NCBI GenBank assembly: GCA_015039365.1
Contig: WION01000316.1
Span: 1-60,197 of the forward strand
From: Amanita rubescens
Lineage: Eukaryota; Basidiomycota; Agaricomycetes; Agaricales; Amanitaceae
DNA: 60,197 bases
Direction of reading: 5' to 3'
Shown piece after piece: positions 10,491-22,404 of the stretch. Position 1 is the first letter of the stretch, and every line of letters begins with the position of its first letter. Under the pieces are notes generated by a model, which saw nothing but the letters and a program-made list of their open reading frames with translations, had not been told where the DNA came from and did not search any database. The position numbers and the translations under genes are program-made.

Positions 10491-11846
10491 TTACTCAAAA
10501 CAACCAATAGCCGTCCTGAGAGCTGCCCTGCGGTCTTCGTCTGAATAGCCTCTCATATCCACGTCAGGGTAATATCCTCTCAAGTACGCACGCAGTTGAA
10601 CAGAGCTGAGATTGTCAATATCGTGTTTGTTAGACAGCTTTGGGAGTGCATTCTGTATTGATGTCAGCTATAGGATACTGTAGTGAAGCAATAAGGAGTA
10701 CTTGTCGAAGTTACGTGGGGTCTCTACCATCATTGAACCGTACAACCTTCAGCTCGCTCGGAAAACCGTTGCGACATGCTCTGTTGTATGCCTATACTGA
10801 CACTTTGATGCGCCGATCCGATGAAAAAAATGGACGACGTACGATGGCGCTCATCTGCTCCACTCTGTTTACTTGATCTTTCAATTCATCAACTTTCCGA
10901 TCCGTCTGCTCAACTCTTTGATCAATTCGTCCCAGATCCTGCCGAAGTTGACGGATTTCATCACGGAAACCTTCAGCCAACCGATTCAGCTGATCCGTTG
11001 TTGCAAGCTGACGCAATTCCCTCTGTATACCCAGAAGCAATTGCTCTATACCGGCATTGACACCTGTGGCATGTAATTTCATAAATGAAAATGTTCACGC
11101 GCATCATGATAATACAGGGACGTACCAAGTCCTATGTGGGCGGCTGTGACTTGAGTATGATACTTATTAGCGTTCGCAAAGTCGGTACTGCCTAATTTGC
11201 CGTAACCTACGCAGATCAGATATGCCAATCTGCAAGTGATGTGGAAAGGCTCATGTAGTACCTCTGTAGTGGTTTGCAGTCTGCAAATAGCACCACGAGC
11301 CAACAACGTCATCATCGGTTGGAGGCGAGTGAGGTTGCTGTGGGTATTTATCCTCTCCAATGACAGCAGGTCGCGGGGGACGTATGATGGGTGGCATTTC
11401 TGGGTGTGCGTCAGCCATAGCGCTCGGCGAGTGTTCAAGTTGGATACGAAGGACGAGAGTAGAGTGGTAGAGTGGCGGTGACTAGTGGTGACTACTAGTG
11501 ACCTATATGGCAACTGCCAGAAAATCAAGTCCTTTGCTTGCAGCAGCCACAGTTGGGTGGGCCTGCCAAGTGAGTGCGTTGAAAGTGCGTTGAAGAACTC
11601 CGAGTTGATGAGTCCAGTTCGTGAGCCAGAGAGAAAGTAAAGAGAAGGTAAAGAGATAGTAAAGAGAAAGCCAAAGAGAGCCAAAGAGAGCGTAAAGGAG
11701 CTCGAGTCCACTACCGGATTCATCACGCCGGTGTTATAGGTATTCTTCAAGGCACCGTCCTGTGACCCTGCGTCCGTTTCGCGTCCGCGCTCTTGAGTCG
11801 TGGTTCCAATGCCATCCGCTGATGGTGAAGTCTCGATTGCTATCAC
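10491..11846 (-). CDS. Mug135-like C-terminal domain protein, possibly disrupted
   Basis: Read on the minus strand, an exon at about 11060-10715 codes a heptad-rich coiled coil (IDQRVEQTDRKVDELKDQVN) and then NRACRNGFPSELKVVRFNDG. The last exon (10667-10491) codes IDNLSSVQLRAYLRGYYP and ends in GCFE plus TAA. The pair 'coiled coil, FNDG block, LPKL, L-AYLRGY' is what I know from the fungal Mug135-like C-terminal family, whose biochemical role is unknown. Upstream exons probably lie between 11846 and 11080 (RDLLSLERINTHSNLTRLQPM; TDFANANKYHTQVTAAHIG). The intron at 10668-10714 (47 nt, GTAAC...TATAG) leaves the reading phase off by one, so there may be a small indel or my junction may be wrong. 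A CTTT/AAAG-rich tract at 11630-11700 sits in the 5' part. Confidence 0.55.
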
Positions 11847-12319
11847 CGTCTAGATACGAGTCCCTCGCCTTGCAACGGGAACCTCAAATCACGCCGAGTC
11901 GGTACATGAATAATTCACCTTACACGGGACATGTAATCATTCTCCAACCTCTCCGATACTTACGATATTGTACAAAACCGAATTGCGCCTTCGCCCATCC
12001 ATCACGAACACATTATGTGCAGCCATGTAAATTCACTCGCAATAGAAGGCACTTGCACGGGTGAACACAGCGTAGGGATCGGAAAAGAAAAGACCTCGTC
12101 ACGAAATGGGATGGTTCACCAGGGGATTGACCCGTTGGGATTGTTTAATCCCGGAAAGGTTTGCTGGTCTTTCTACTTGTTTGATATGGGGTTCTAATGG
12201 GGTTACAGTTGTATCTTGATGACCCCGACAACGTATACGATTTTCAACTTACGACTCGGAAACCTCAAATAACATGACGATGCTAGGGTAACTAGGCATG
12301 ACAGAGCGTTCGAGCCCGA
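11847..12319. other. Intergenic between divergent genes
   Basis: This 470-bp stretch separates the minus-strand Mug135-like gene from the plus-strand coiled-coil gene and presumably carries both promoters. I see no defensible individual site. Confidence 0.4.
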
Positions 12320-13379
12320 GTGCCTCCCAAAGCTATCACTCGACGCGCTCGGGAGGACCAATCTCAGCAAAATCATGTTGGCGATTGTCGTGGGGACTCA
12401 CTCCTTGTCGACGAACTTCGGCCGTACAAGCATAGGTCTCGGCAGTTGGACAGCATCAGAAGCGTTCGTCGGTATTTGGTGCTAGAACGGAGGATAGCAG
12501 CGTTGTACTGCGCTGGAGCGAGGATAGCGCAGAGCGCGGAAGAGGCAGGCGTTGGCGAAAAGGCAGAGAAGAACGAGACGGAAAGGGAACGAGCTTCATG
12601 CCAAGCAAATACAAAGCGCAATCAGAAGCTTTTCGACCAGCGGACGAGGATCGACATAGAGTGCAACAGAGCAACTGAAGAATTGCATATTGCGACTGGA
12701 CGAATTGAGCAGTTGCGCAATGAATGCGTCAACTTGCGTACATAGAAGAAGATTTGGAAGGTGTGCTATTCTAATTTTCTCACTCGGTTTGGTGTATTGA
12801 TTGTTGATTTAGGGTGTACAAAGCCGGCTGGTCGAGGAGAACAAGACTCTTGCATTGGAGCGAGCGCACTTATTTGATCTTATGACTAACGTGCAGAAGA
12901 TCCACAACAACCTTGAACGCGCCGGAGAAAATGATCGTCGGCGCTTAGAAAGCCAGTTGCAGACACTCGAAAGCCAAACGTAAGTATGCAGAGTCTGTAG
13001 ATCGCTTCCACGAGCTGACAATGTTGATTAGACAAGATCTACGCGCCCAGCTCGTTCAAGAGAGGGATACAATCCGGCATATTAAGCAAAAGGAGATCAA
13101 GCTCAAGGAACTGCGAAGCCACCTTGATAGGAATGTAGGTTATCCTGGGCTTTCTGAAAGGGAATACACTTACGTTTGACAATGCAGATGCAAGGCCTGT
13201 CAAAGACGCGAGAAAGCCTCATCAGCGCTGAGACAAGCAAGAACCATCTGGAGGAGCGCGTTTCAGACCTTAACAGACAGATTCAAGGCAGTGAAGAGAA
13301 ACCTGCTGTTTACGAGCGCAGACCTGCCACTGACTGCAGAATCTCGGCCGCCAAGATACAAGTCACGAGCAGCAACTAG
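12320..13379 (+). CDS. Coiled-coil protein, multi-exon
   Basis: Exons at about 12320-12740, 12813-12977, about 13032-13134 and 13188-13379 form a charged, leucine-heptad protein. The second exon reads RLVEENKTLALERAHLFDLM and SQLQTLESQT, the third LRAQLVQERDTIRHIKQKE, and the last SKNHLEERVSDLNRQI before a TAG. The introns at 12978-13031 (GTAAGT...ATTAG) and 13135-13187 (GTAGGT...TGCAG, 53 nt) are clean. The junction after the first exon is not: the only acceptor (GATTTAG) does not keep phase with an obvious donor, so the start exon is uncertain. No catalytic domain is visible. It sits between the Mug135-like and HNH genes; its size and composition suggest a scaffold-like protein, which is inference. 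Confidence 0.5.
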
Positions 13380-13682
13380 GTCGCAGGACTAAGGTAAGAT
13401 CGGACTTCTGTAGCCCAGACCGCTGCTTCATTGGGCGAATATACTTATAGGTCTGCTATCAGCGTTAATCCCTGCGGGCCCTCAGAGAGCGAGCCAAACA
13501 GAGGCAAAGAGAGCTTAAGAGAGCCAAAGAGAAACGACGAAACACATCTATGTTCTTATGCTTGTCGTATATTGTGAGATTGCGGTGCGACGAAGGGTCA
13601 ATTTCTAGTAGCTTCCACAAAGCTCAAAGGGACTCTGAATCAGAGGCTGCGCCCGACATTCGAGTTCACTATTTTTCTTTGT

Positions 13683-14929
13683 TTGGCCTGTCCAGCCCAC
13701 TGGTTCGATCCCAAAACTACCAAGGACCAGTTCAATGCTTACGCCAGATGCAAATTGCTCGAAGAACGTGCTGACAGTATTCAACGAGACGGCCTTTCTC
13801 CACTCGTGTGTGCAAGGATTCTAGGGTATCTGCTCAAGTTTGCTCCAACTACGGAAGGCCGCGCCACTTTTGCTAGAGAGGTAAACGTTAAACAGTTGTT
13901 GCGACGATTCTGCTCTAATCGCGCTCGCCGACGAGTATACTGAGAATTTCATACGTTGTTGTGAGTATCCATTTCTTCCGTACAGTTTCAGTTTATGCAT
14001 AATGCTGTTGTTCCAAAACAAGTCAAACGCACCAAAGGCCCCACCCCAGCGCCAAGCGACCATCCTTCCCACCCGTCGTTTGATATTGCCAAAGAAGCCT
14101 TACGTGAAGAGTTGAGAAAGCCGCCGGAGAATCACGAAGCTGCCAAAGCCCAGGTAAGTTTATTCATCGGAGAATTCAGCTGTTTGAAGTGTAAAACCCA
14201 ACAGGCACTCGAAAGAGATAGATATCGATGTGCCCTCACAGGGAAGATTGACTCGAAGAGTTATCGGTCTAATCTTGTGGCAGTAGATCTCGCAAAGGAG
14301 CGCCCAGGATCCACACAAGCTTCGCATATATTCTCACCCTCGATCAACAAGGACCACCATAGAGGGAATAACAAAGTAGGTCAAGCCATTTTCTTCACGA
14401 CAGGATTAACCAGTCTGTATGCAGCAAACGTTCGCAGTGACAGCCTGGACTATCATGGAGCGATTTGGAGGTGTTAAAGTCAAAGATGAGCTGAACAGTA
14501 ACCAAAACCATCGACTAGAAAACATCATCACTATGAATAGTGACATCCATACCCACTTTGACGATTTATTAATATGGCAGGTACCAGTGGTACGTTTCCT
14601 TATTGGTAGCTGCATTCTAGGCTAATTCGAGGCGAATTCAGGCTGATGATCCGCCTAACACCTACATAGTGGATAGCTGGGATCCGTTCTTTAGAGTTGA
14701 TATGCTTCCTGAAGTTACGTTCTATTCAAATGACCCCTCGCTCCCACCACGGGACCCCCGTTACCTTGCCCTTCACGCGGCCTGTGCCAAGGTCACCCAC
14801 ATGTCGGGTGCTGCCAAGCACATCGACATGTTCATGAGGGATATGGAGGATACAAAAGTACTGGCTGCTGACGGTTCGTCTGCTGGATTACTGGTTCATG
14901 CGTTACAACTCTGCGTGGCCACGGCGTAA
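13683..14929 (+). CDS. HNH nuclease-domain protein (HNH_2 type) with one frameshift
   Basis: The exon 14205-14375 codes RDRYRCALTGKID and ASHIFSPS, and the next (14425-14580) codes ERFGGVKV, ENIITMNSDIHTHFDDLLIW. Together these give the Cys, the His of the A/S-H-I-F motif, and the N..N..TLxxxxHxxFD-like end of the HNH_2 domain found in many Agaricomycete proteins. The last exon (14642-14929) codes the usual C-terminal wing (DPRYLALHAACAKVTHMSGAA). Introns 14154-14204, 14376-14424 and 14581-14641 keep phase. The N-terminal exon (ARCKLLEERAD, ARILGYLL) is typical of the family. A +1 frame break in a GTTAAACAG context near 13887 separates ATFAREVNV from CDDSALIALADEYTENF, so the gene is either mutated or carries one extra A in the assembly. 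I cannot place the start codon. These proteins may be mobile- or defence-related; that is not established. Confidence 0.7.
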
Positions 14930-15289
14930 ATTTGAAGCTACCCGTACTTGTCAGATCACTTTCAACTTGTTCCTGTGCGCAATGTTTAACTATTACATAT
15001 AATATTAAGTCGTTAATATCTACATTCATCACTGTTCTCAACCGTGCGGCAGGTCTTAAGTTCAACTTGGCATCTCTCGGGCTGATCAACCTCACACATT
15101 AGAGCAATTGAGATGAGTCTTCGGAGGAGGTTGAGGTGGTGGATAGGTGGATAGAACTGATGCAATCAGAACATGTTGCACCTCAAAAGAGAAATCAGCC
15201 GTGTTGGTCGCAGCGCATAAATCGTCACGGTTGGTGCGTTCGCAGCTTCTTTTCTTTTTCGGGCGTTATGTAATACACGCACCCGCCAG

Positions 15290-15639
15290 ATGCGACGAAT
15301 CACGATAGACCAACTCCATCATTACCCCACCGTCGACTTCCTCAACTTCGACGCTAACTTACGCAGCATTGAACCCCAATGGTCACGTAAGTGTTTCTTT
15401 CTCTCATTGAAGCGCCGACTAACACATCATAATATCTAGAGATCCAGTTTCGCATTCTCGCCGCCCTCGCTGTCAGTGCACTCCTACACTCTCCGCATCA
15501 GAATAGCTTCTTTCATGCGACCACCGTCCCGGTGGATTCACATGGAATCATACCACCGCTCTTTTGGCTTCCAACGACCCAATCGAGGATGCCAACTCGA
15601 ATCAGATCATCCAACGAGAACATGGGCGGGGCAGCCTGA
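15290..15639 (+). CDS. Small hypothetical protein, two exons (98 aa)
   Basis: ATG at 15290 opens an exon of 97 nt (MRRITIDQLHHYPTVDFLNF), followed by a textbook intron at 15387-15439 (53 nt, GTAAGT, branch GACTAAC, acceptor ATCTAG) and a second exon of 200 nt to a TGA at 15637-15639. The phase joins exactly. No domain is recognised. The clean splice structure is the main support. It lies just left of the first Plavaka element and could belong to it, or be a host gene. Confidence 0.45.
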
Positions 15640-16219
15640 GTGCGCGTCCGTGAATCTGGGAATGACGCACGATTCACTTGTCTCATTTTTGAGTCGGGAG
15701 TTCAATGAGAGGGTGACGAGCGGGCATGAGCCGTGACGCCTGATGTGGTCGATTCGAATGTTAGCGAGCATCAGACGTTGCATAATCTCACCAGTCAGAG
15801 TCATTGCCCCCAGAAATCTTCGAGCACAGTTGCAGAAGGAGAAACTGGACGTGTTTAATAAAGCGCCGAGGTCAAGGAACGTTGTTCGGAAACAGCATCA
15901 GAACAAGAAGTCTATGTCACTCTGACTCACTCAGCTTTGTGCGGCTCCTCTGATCGAGCGCGTTTGTCAAACACCCAAGCCTGCACAGGGGCTGAGTCTA
16001 ATGGATGGGCATGTGGTGCGTTGAGCAAACGCGAACTTGGGAATTGGTTGGAGACGATTAGCCACATGGCGAGGAACGCGACGACATCGGTCGACGTACC
16101 TTGGAAAATTTCCCAAGCCGATGCTACGGCATCCACACGTTGAATCATGTAGTACATCACACAATCCAACAAGCTGGTAAGTTTCATGACTTATGGGTTG
16201 CCATCATGTTATTGCGGAC
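15640..16219. other. No gene assigned
   Basis: This stretch has open frames but no recognisable product. If the first Plavaka element has the same spacing as the second (about 800 bp from terminal repeat to the partner-gene stop), its left end should fall near here, but I could not find a matching terminal inverted repeat. Confidence 0.35.
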
Positions 16220-18673
16220 TTACTTTGAGCGATTACTAATGATAAAACAGCCTTGTAGCGAATAAACTGCGGAACGAGGGTTACATGCAAAGGAGCTTGA
16301 AACTATAGTTTCATTAGTGAATTCAGCTACAGAGCAGGCTGCAGGATGGGATGAATGACCATTCGGCATTAGAGAACCATGACAAAATCCTGCGCTACAT
16401 TTTCGGATGTGTGTAGTGTTAGGGCTTGCAGAAGTGGCCCGCGCTCTCCTGTTGTCATCAAGCCATTCACGAGCTTCTTCAATTAGTGAAGTCCATTCAG
16501 CGTCAGTCAAACGTTCAAGCGTCTTGACGAAGATCGTTGCACGGCGAATACGCTTCGCATTCTTCTCGGCCTTTGTGAACGTATCACCAAAGTTATTCTT
16601 CGAGAACTCAGGTAGATCCTTCTTCGCTCTCTCGCCTTCTTTCCAATATTCGAGCGCTCGCTCAACCTTAAAGAATGACTTGATTAGAGATGACCAATGG
16701 CTGGAGCGAAGACGTACTGCTTGCATTGACAATAGCAAGGCACCAATTGGCCTTGAATTCACCAAGCTGTCGATGTCGTTGAGATGAACCAGATGAGCAT
16801 TTGCAAAAGTGTAGAGAATGAGTTGGTTTCTCCCCAAACCCTAAATTGGCAATTGAGAATCTGTACTGCTGAAATAAGGCAACGCACCTTTCTAAGCGCC
16901 GGATCCTCGCTCCATTCCGACCATTGGTAGTAGTACGTGTAGTACGTGTGTTCCGGAGTAATCATGATGGGAGCCTTTACGAGATGTGCGGAAATTTCAC
17001 CAGCCACGAGTTCTTTTGTTGGAAGGCCTTTACGATTAGCGTCGATATGGGATTCAACAGCTTTTAATCCCATGCCAGGTTCCAAATCCGTTGTGCCAGG
17101 ACTCGAGTTTCGACTTCGTCTGATAACGTTATTGATTGAAAATATGATTACTATGAGCGTGAGCCTGAGAATGGCTTACCAGCATGTACCAGACGTTATT
17201 CACTGCCACCATATACCTTTTCTCAGGAAAAACTTCATCGACAATCAATTGCAAGTCCTTCACACTCAGCAGTGCCCATGGTTCAAGTGATGCTGTCTTC
17301 ATGCGTGCACGAGACACCACAACATTCTTGAACAAAGATTCTGTTTGAGCCTGGTCTGGGAGGTGCGAATGCTTCCACTTTTTGTCGCCATTGCATGACG
17401 CTGTCATACTGGACCTGGATGACGACTCGAAATTCTTCTCGATCTTTATCATTGACTGGGAATCGCTGTTAGTCAAGTAGTAAGAGGGGAAAAAAATTAA
17501 CTTAACGTATGCGGCGCCAGACGCGGCCTTGGATGGTTTCTGATCAGACTGGACCGCTTTTGCTTCAACTACATCAGTCTCGCCATCCGCAACAGGTCCG
17601 CCATATTGAAGCATGGCATCGTTGTCATCTGAAGGGGATGTGGACATAGATTTCCCGACAAGTTTCGCCCATTGTTGATCGATGCCATCTTCCAGTGCAA
17701 CGTATTTCTTCTTCTTTGATCGTTTGCTGCTGGGGAAAACATGGTGTGAGAAACACCACTACGGACGAAGTCAAGCATACTCATAGGTGTTTCCGGCTAT
17801 CTCGGACGCTTTACATTTATTGTTTGAGGGTGTTCCCGTATTGGGCTTAGTCTTCCTCGTCTTTGCGGCTTTTCTTCACTTTGCTTTTCTTCGTCTTTTG
17901 TGGGTCTTCATCATCGCCATCTTCAAGTTCATCTTCGATATCATGTTCCTCAACATCTTCAGAAGACCCTGATTCTTCACGGTTTGAATCCTGATACTCG
18001 TCTGCAAGGTAGTTCATTCATTGGTTACATTTGTGTTTGCCAATGCTTACCACCAGAATCCACACTTGATTCCGCATAGCCGACCAGTTGTGCAGTGCCC
18101 TTTGCTGCATGCGGGATCGATCGGCGCACCACAGGATCTAGATGTGGTCAACTTCCAGTCTTCCCTTTGGCTGGCGGTGAGGTCTGTGAACAATATGACT
18201 GCATATAGTCGCTAACGTCAACGCACCAGTATTCTTTGTCGGGTTTTCCTTGTTGCTGTGGCAAAGTTCGTCTCTTCATCAGGCACGACCAACTTCTTTT
18301 TCGCTGCAGTAAGGTCGGTGAACAAACATGACCACATATCGCAACTAACTCGGAGAACACACCACGCGCTCTTCATGCTCCTTATCCTGTCCTTTGGCTG
18401 GTGGTAAGGCTATGAGCAGACAAGACCGCATAAAGCCACTAAAATTTTTTACCAGCCCCACGATCTTTCCTGCGCTCTTGTTCGCGCTCTTCATCTTGCC
18501 GAAGCTGCTCATCTTCAATAGCCGCGAGCTTCTCGATGGCTTTGCGCCACTGCTTCAGCTTCTATGGCCGCTGCTTCCTCACGAGCTTGTTCGACTTAAG
18601 CATATGTACGTCGTGGTGCTGGCATATCTGGACGGCCTGGATGCGCGTCCTTGTTGCCAGCACGGGTTGCCAT
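16220..18673 (-). CDS. Divergent partner gene of Plavaka copy A
   Basis: On the minus strand the protein begins MATRAGNKDAHPGRPDMPA, passes through a charged coiled-coil stretch (IEDEQLRQDEEREQERRKD), acidic/lysine blocks (EDELEDGDDEDPQKTKK) and DNDAMLQYGGPVADGETDVV, then HLPDQAQTESLFKN with VKDLQLIVDEVFPEKRYMV, then SRPIGALLLSMQAVRLRSSHW, and ends at 16220. Each block has its counterpart, in order, in the partner gene of copy B. There are many short introns; an in-frame TAA near 18598 and repeated intron/exon units at 18130-18440 make the 5' part uncertain. I know this as a common uncharacterised Agaricomycete family but cannot name its Pfam entry safely. The pairing suggests it helps mobility or regulation, which is inference. 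Confidence 0.6.
18130..18450 (-). repeat. Tandem intron-exon units in the copy A partner gene
   Basis: Three related stretches (about 18135-18212, 18285-18348 and 18387-18443) share CCTTTGGCTGGYGGTRAGG and TGACCGCATATAGCCACTAA-like sequence, spaced about 100-120 bp apart. On the minus strand each reads as an intron end (...CATAG, ...CACAG, ...TGCAG) followed by an exon start coding PPAKG-type residues. Repeated duplication of an intron plus its flanking exon is the simplest explanation. Confidence 0.55.
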
Positions 18674-18845
18674 GCGCGTCACTGCTATGAACTTGGATGG
18701 TGGGCGGAAGGATGAAAGTGGTGGAAGGAAGAAGAACAATGTGACAGCACTTCGAAGGTTTTCGATGCGTCACTATTAACACCTCTTGTAGTTGACTGCC
18801 CAGTCAAAAGTAGCGCATTTCCAAGACTTCTTTTCAGCCTATACC
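18674..18845. promoter_or_regulatory. Presumed bidirectional promoter of Plavaka copy A
   Basis: The 172 bp between the divergent start codons of the partner gene (18673, minus) and the transposase (18846, plus) must hold both promoters if both are transcribed. No TATA box or operator can be singled out. Confidence 0.4.
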
Positions 18846-21800
18846 ATGCCACGCGCATCCAAGTTCAAGCCGCGTAATATTCCTTGTCCAGTACCGCAAT
18901 GCAATCGATTTTTTACATCTCATCATGGTCTGACAAACCATATGAGGATACACTCAGCACGAACTTATGCGAGCCCTGGTAAATGAAAGGCAATGTGACT
19001 CACAGCAATTGAATCAAAATCACAACAATGTTCTCGATCCACCAACATACCCGAATGATGATGACTTCGCCATTTTGGTGATTCGGATGGTCCCCCCCAG
19101 CACTCCAGTATTCCAGAGAAGGGTGAAAATGTCGTCACTCACCCATACATCAATGGTACAGAGCTCACTACTTTCAAACCGTCATTTTTTGACTCATTTT
19201 CCTACAGGCCGTCCATGCAACGCTACAGGGGACTCCTTACCTGATGGCACCTCACCGCTGCTTTGGGACGATGCGGCTCCAAATGATTTTGCCCCATACA
19301 CTTCAAGAGAATCCTATGAACTTGCCGACCTCTTATTCAGGCGCATTGGGATGCCTGAAGATCAAATCAACGATTTACTACAGATATGGGCCAGAACCCT
19401 GCCTCCGGACTGTGATCCTCCGTCTACCAGTGCACAAGATATGTATGATGCAACGACGCTGGGTGATACTATTCCATGGAAGTCATTCTCAGTTTCGTTT
19501 AGACAAGCGATGGAGGAACCAGAGGCAAACAGTCCACCTTGGAAGCTCAAATCCTACAACGTGTGGTTTCGCGATCCTCACCAAGCTCTTAAAATGCAAT
19601 TGGCACGACGGGATTTCGCTGTAGAAATGGACCTCTCTCCCAAGAAAATCACCGATAAAAAGACCAAGATTCGCCGATATCAGAACTTCATGTCTGGCGA
19701 GTGGGCATGGGATCAAGCTGTGAGTGTTAATCTGTAGTTTAGATGCTCAACTAATTGATTCAACAGGATATCTTATCAGAAGATGAACAAAATCACGGCG
19801 CAACATTCTGCCCAATCATCTTAAGTAGTGACAAGACGACCGTCTCTGTTGCAACGGGTCAAAATGAATATTATCCGTTATATCTCACTAACGGGTTGAT
19901 CCATAACAATGTGCGCCGTGCACACCGAAATGGAGTCTCTCATCGCATTTCTCGCCATTCCTAAAAGCGAGTTTTGCTGCTATTATTGTTTGATACATGC
20001 TCATGACGGCTTAGCGGACTGAGAGCATGACGATACTGCAGAATTCCGACAATTTCGACGACAACTCTTTCATGGCTCGCTAACATGTATACTTGATACC
20101 CTGCGCCCTGGAATGACAAAGCCGGAGGTTATACGCTACGGTGATGGCCATTACAGATGAACCTTATTCGGTCTTGGGCCATACATTGCCAACTATCCAG
20201 AACAAGCTCTCTGTTTTATCGTGCAAGGATGGTGCCCAAAGTGCACTGCTAAAATGACGACCTTGACGGGGCCCGCGGTCAGCGCACACATGGATTGACA
20301 GAAGCTGCAATGGCTGTACCCGACAAAAAGGCACTGTGGTATGATTATGGCATTGTATCCGGTATTATGGTAAGTTGACCTGCGCTATTTTGATCATATC
20401 TTTCTCATGTTTATGATATATATAGCCATTCACGTCGAACTTTCCTCGAGGTGATAGTATACATGAACTGATTGCACCGGGCATCCTACATCAGTTGATC
20501 GAAGGGACATTTAGAGACCACCTTGTTTCGTGGGTTGAGTATATAAAGACAAAGTACAAAGCCCAGAAGCGCCTAGCAAAGGCGATCTTGGCCGATATAG
20601 ACCGGCGGTGTGTGATCTATCAACTCTAGTACCTGACAGCCGTCTAAGTCTTTCTCATCCCACATTTCAGAATTGCGTCTGTGCCATCCTTCCCCAACCT
20701 TCGCCGATTTCCTGAAGGACGCGGATACAAGCAATGGACGGGGGATGACTCGAAAGCATTGATGAAGGCGAGCTTAATCGTCAATATCAGTTACAAATAA
20801 AGGTGCTCACCTCAACTTAGGTATTTTTGCCGGCCATTGTGGGACGAGTTCCAGATCAGATGGTCAAAGCTATCCACTCATTCCTGGAATTCTGCTACTT
20901 GGTTCGACATTCTGTACTGGACGACGACGACGACCTTGATCAACTTGACGAACTCTTGGCCGATTTTTACAAGGAGCGGGAGATTTTTCGAGAACTAGGG
21001 ATACGGTCGGGCCGATTTCAACCTACCTTGTCAACACTCCCTAACACATTACCGCGAGTTGGTCATCAAATTTGGTGTGCCTGATGGACTTTGCTCTTCA
21101 ATCACGGAATCAAAGCATATCCAAGCCGTTAAGAAACCATGGCGCCGGTCTAGTAAATTCAATGCACTATCGCAAATGCTACGCACAAACCAGCGCATCG
21201 ATAACTTAGCAGCCTCGACCGTTGACTTTCAAGCACGTGGGATGCTCAAGGAGTCCATCTGGGTGAATTACGTGGATCCTCCTCCTCCTCCGCAACCAGG
21301 TGGTCCAGGTCAACCCTCTGAAGATGACGACGACGACGGAGATGGAGTTGATGATAGGAATATATTAGGGGAGGTGAAATTGGCTAAGGAAGCAAGTATG
21401 TTGTTTTATTTCTGTTCTTCATCCGTCTAAATGAGCTCGACAGTTCGTAATATCCCTCGTTCTCTTGCGCTACTTACACAGTGGCTAGGCATCCATTCCC
21501 TCCCGACACCCCTCTTTAACTTCTTGCGTGAGCAGCGTGCCCAAGACCTCGAAAACTTCCCTAATACAGGCAAGGTCTTCCCGTATCCATCAGCCGTTGC
21601 AACGTACTATGCTCCGAGTGACAAATCGGGTATTGGCGGAATGTTCCGCGAACGAATCCGATGTGTCAATTCCTGGCGTGGTGGACCCCCAAGGTATGAC
21701 TGTGTTTTTATCACACACGACGAAGATCTCCCTGGCTTTCAGGGACTTTATGTTGGTCAAGTACTTGCTTGGATGAAAATCAAGCACGAGAACATTCGCT

Positions 21801-22075
21801 ACCACGCAGTACTGATAACCCCATTCGAAATCGTTGGAGATCAGCCATGCCCATTAACAAATATGTGGAAAGTTCGCCGTGTCCGTGACAATGCTGGGCG
21901 ACGCGTATTGGGGATCGTACACCTCGACGCTATATTTCGCGGCGCACATCTTATTGGTGTTCCGGGGACATCATCTATTCCATATGAGGTAAATCACACA
22001 AATGCCCTAGATGCCTACAGAACATTTTATGTGAATAAATTTATTGACTACCATGCTCCCGAAATAGCATTTTAA
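18846..22075 (+). pseudogene. Plavaka-type transposase, copy A, inactivated
   Basis: The start at 18846 gives MPRASKFKPRNIPCP and a C2H2 finger (CPVPQCNRFF...HHGLTNHMRIH). Later blocks are GRPCNATGDSLPDGT, DFAPYTSRESYELADLLF, WKSFSVSFRQ, YQNFMSGEWAWDQA, then after an intron (GTGAGTG...TTCAACAG) the family signature DKTTVSVATGQNEYYPLYL and NNVRRAHRNG, and at the end MFRERIRCVNS, FRGAHLIGV and FYVNKFIDY. The usual Plavaka length is about 1000 residues, and all regions are represented. Lesions: a two-base loss just after NNVRRAHRNGV (about 19935), a TGA near 20157, and a frame break near 21015-21060. The protein would normally bind the element's ends and cut them with an RNase H-like core; this copy cannot make a full-length product. 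Confidence 0.85.
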
Positions 22076-22089
22076 CATTTTTCACTTGA

Positions 22090-22241
22090 TGTCATAGAGT
22101 ATAACTTGTCTAATAAAGTTCCCTCAAAGTAACCTACGCTAAGCTAAAGTTATCCAAAGCTTCATCCTGAAAGCTAAAGCCAGCCTAAGCATGTTGTCCG
22201 AATCTAAAGCCCCCAAAGCAGGCTTGCCTGGGGTTTTCCTG
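22090..22241 (+). repeat. AAAG-rich subterminal tract, right end of copy A
   Basis: Motifs such as CTAAAGTTATCCAAAGC and AAAGCCCCCAAAGC recur about every 12-20 bp up to the probable end. Copy B carries the same kind of tract at 28985-29135. Arrays of short motifs near the ends are typical of CACTA-like elements, where they serve as transposase-binding sites. Confidence 0.5.
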
Positions 22242-22378
22242 ATGAGCCTTATTTTCCGCGCCAAACTGTCTGTACCCTCAAAGACATTTGTGTCAAGTTT
22301 GTGCGTCGCTATTCGCGCAACGTTCACGAGATTTTGGCAGAAATGCGTGTTGCTCCAAAGTTGTAGTCAGTCGCTGAT

Positions 22379-22404
22379 CAGCAAATTATCAATTCCGGGT
22401 TTGG
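22379..22404 (+). repeat. Left terminal inverted repeat of Plavaka copy B
   Basis: CAGCAAATTATCAATTC followed by CGGGTTTGG. The reverse complement of 29136-29161 is identical except for one base (T in place of the last C of the CC pair). Similarity fades inward. Confidence 0.85.

Larger units (their letters stand above)
16220..22241 (+). mobile_element. Plavaka-type DNA transposon, copy A (left end not located)
   Basis: The unit contains a plus-strand Plavaka-type transposase (18846-22075, damaged) and a divergent minus-strand partner gene (16220-18673). After the transposase stop comes an AAAG-rich tract and then ...GGTTTTCCTG at 22241, followed by AT; copy B also ends in CTG followed by AT. 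I take 22241 as the probable right end. I could not find the matching left end, so the element may be truncated or its terminal repeat diverged. Copy B begins only 137 bp further right. Confidence 0.6.

Noticed and set aside
11630..11700. AAAG/CTTT tract similar to Plavaka subterminal motifs
   Set aside because: It sits at the 5' part of the Mug135-like gene and has no matching opposite end; pyrimidine tracts are common before fungal genes. A similar tract at 13490-13540 was left out for the same reason.
15974..15998. CAAGCCTGCACAGGGGCT as the left terminal repeat of Plavaka copy A
   Set aside because: It shares only short words with the reverse complement of 22215-22241 and does not align as an inverted repeat.
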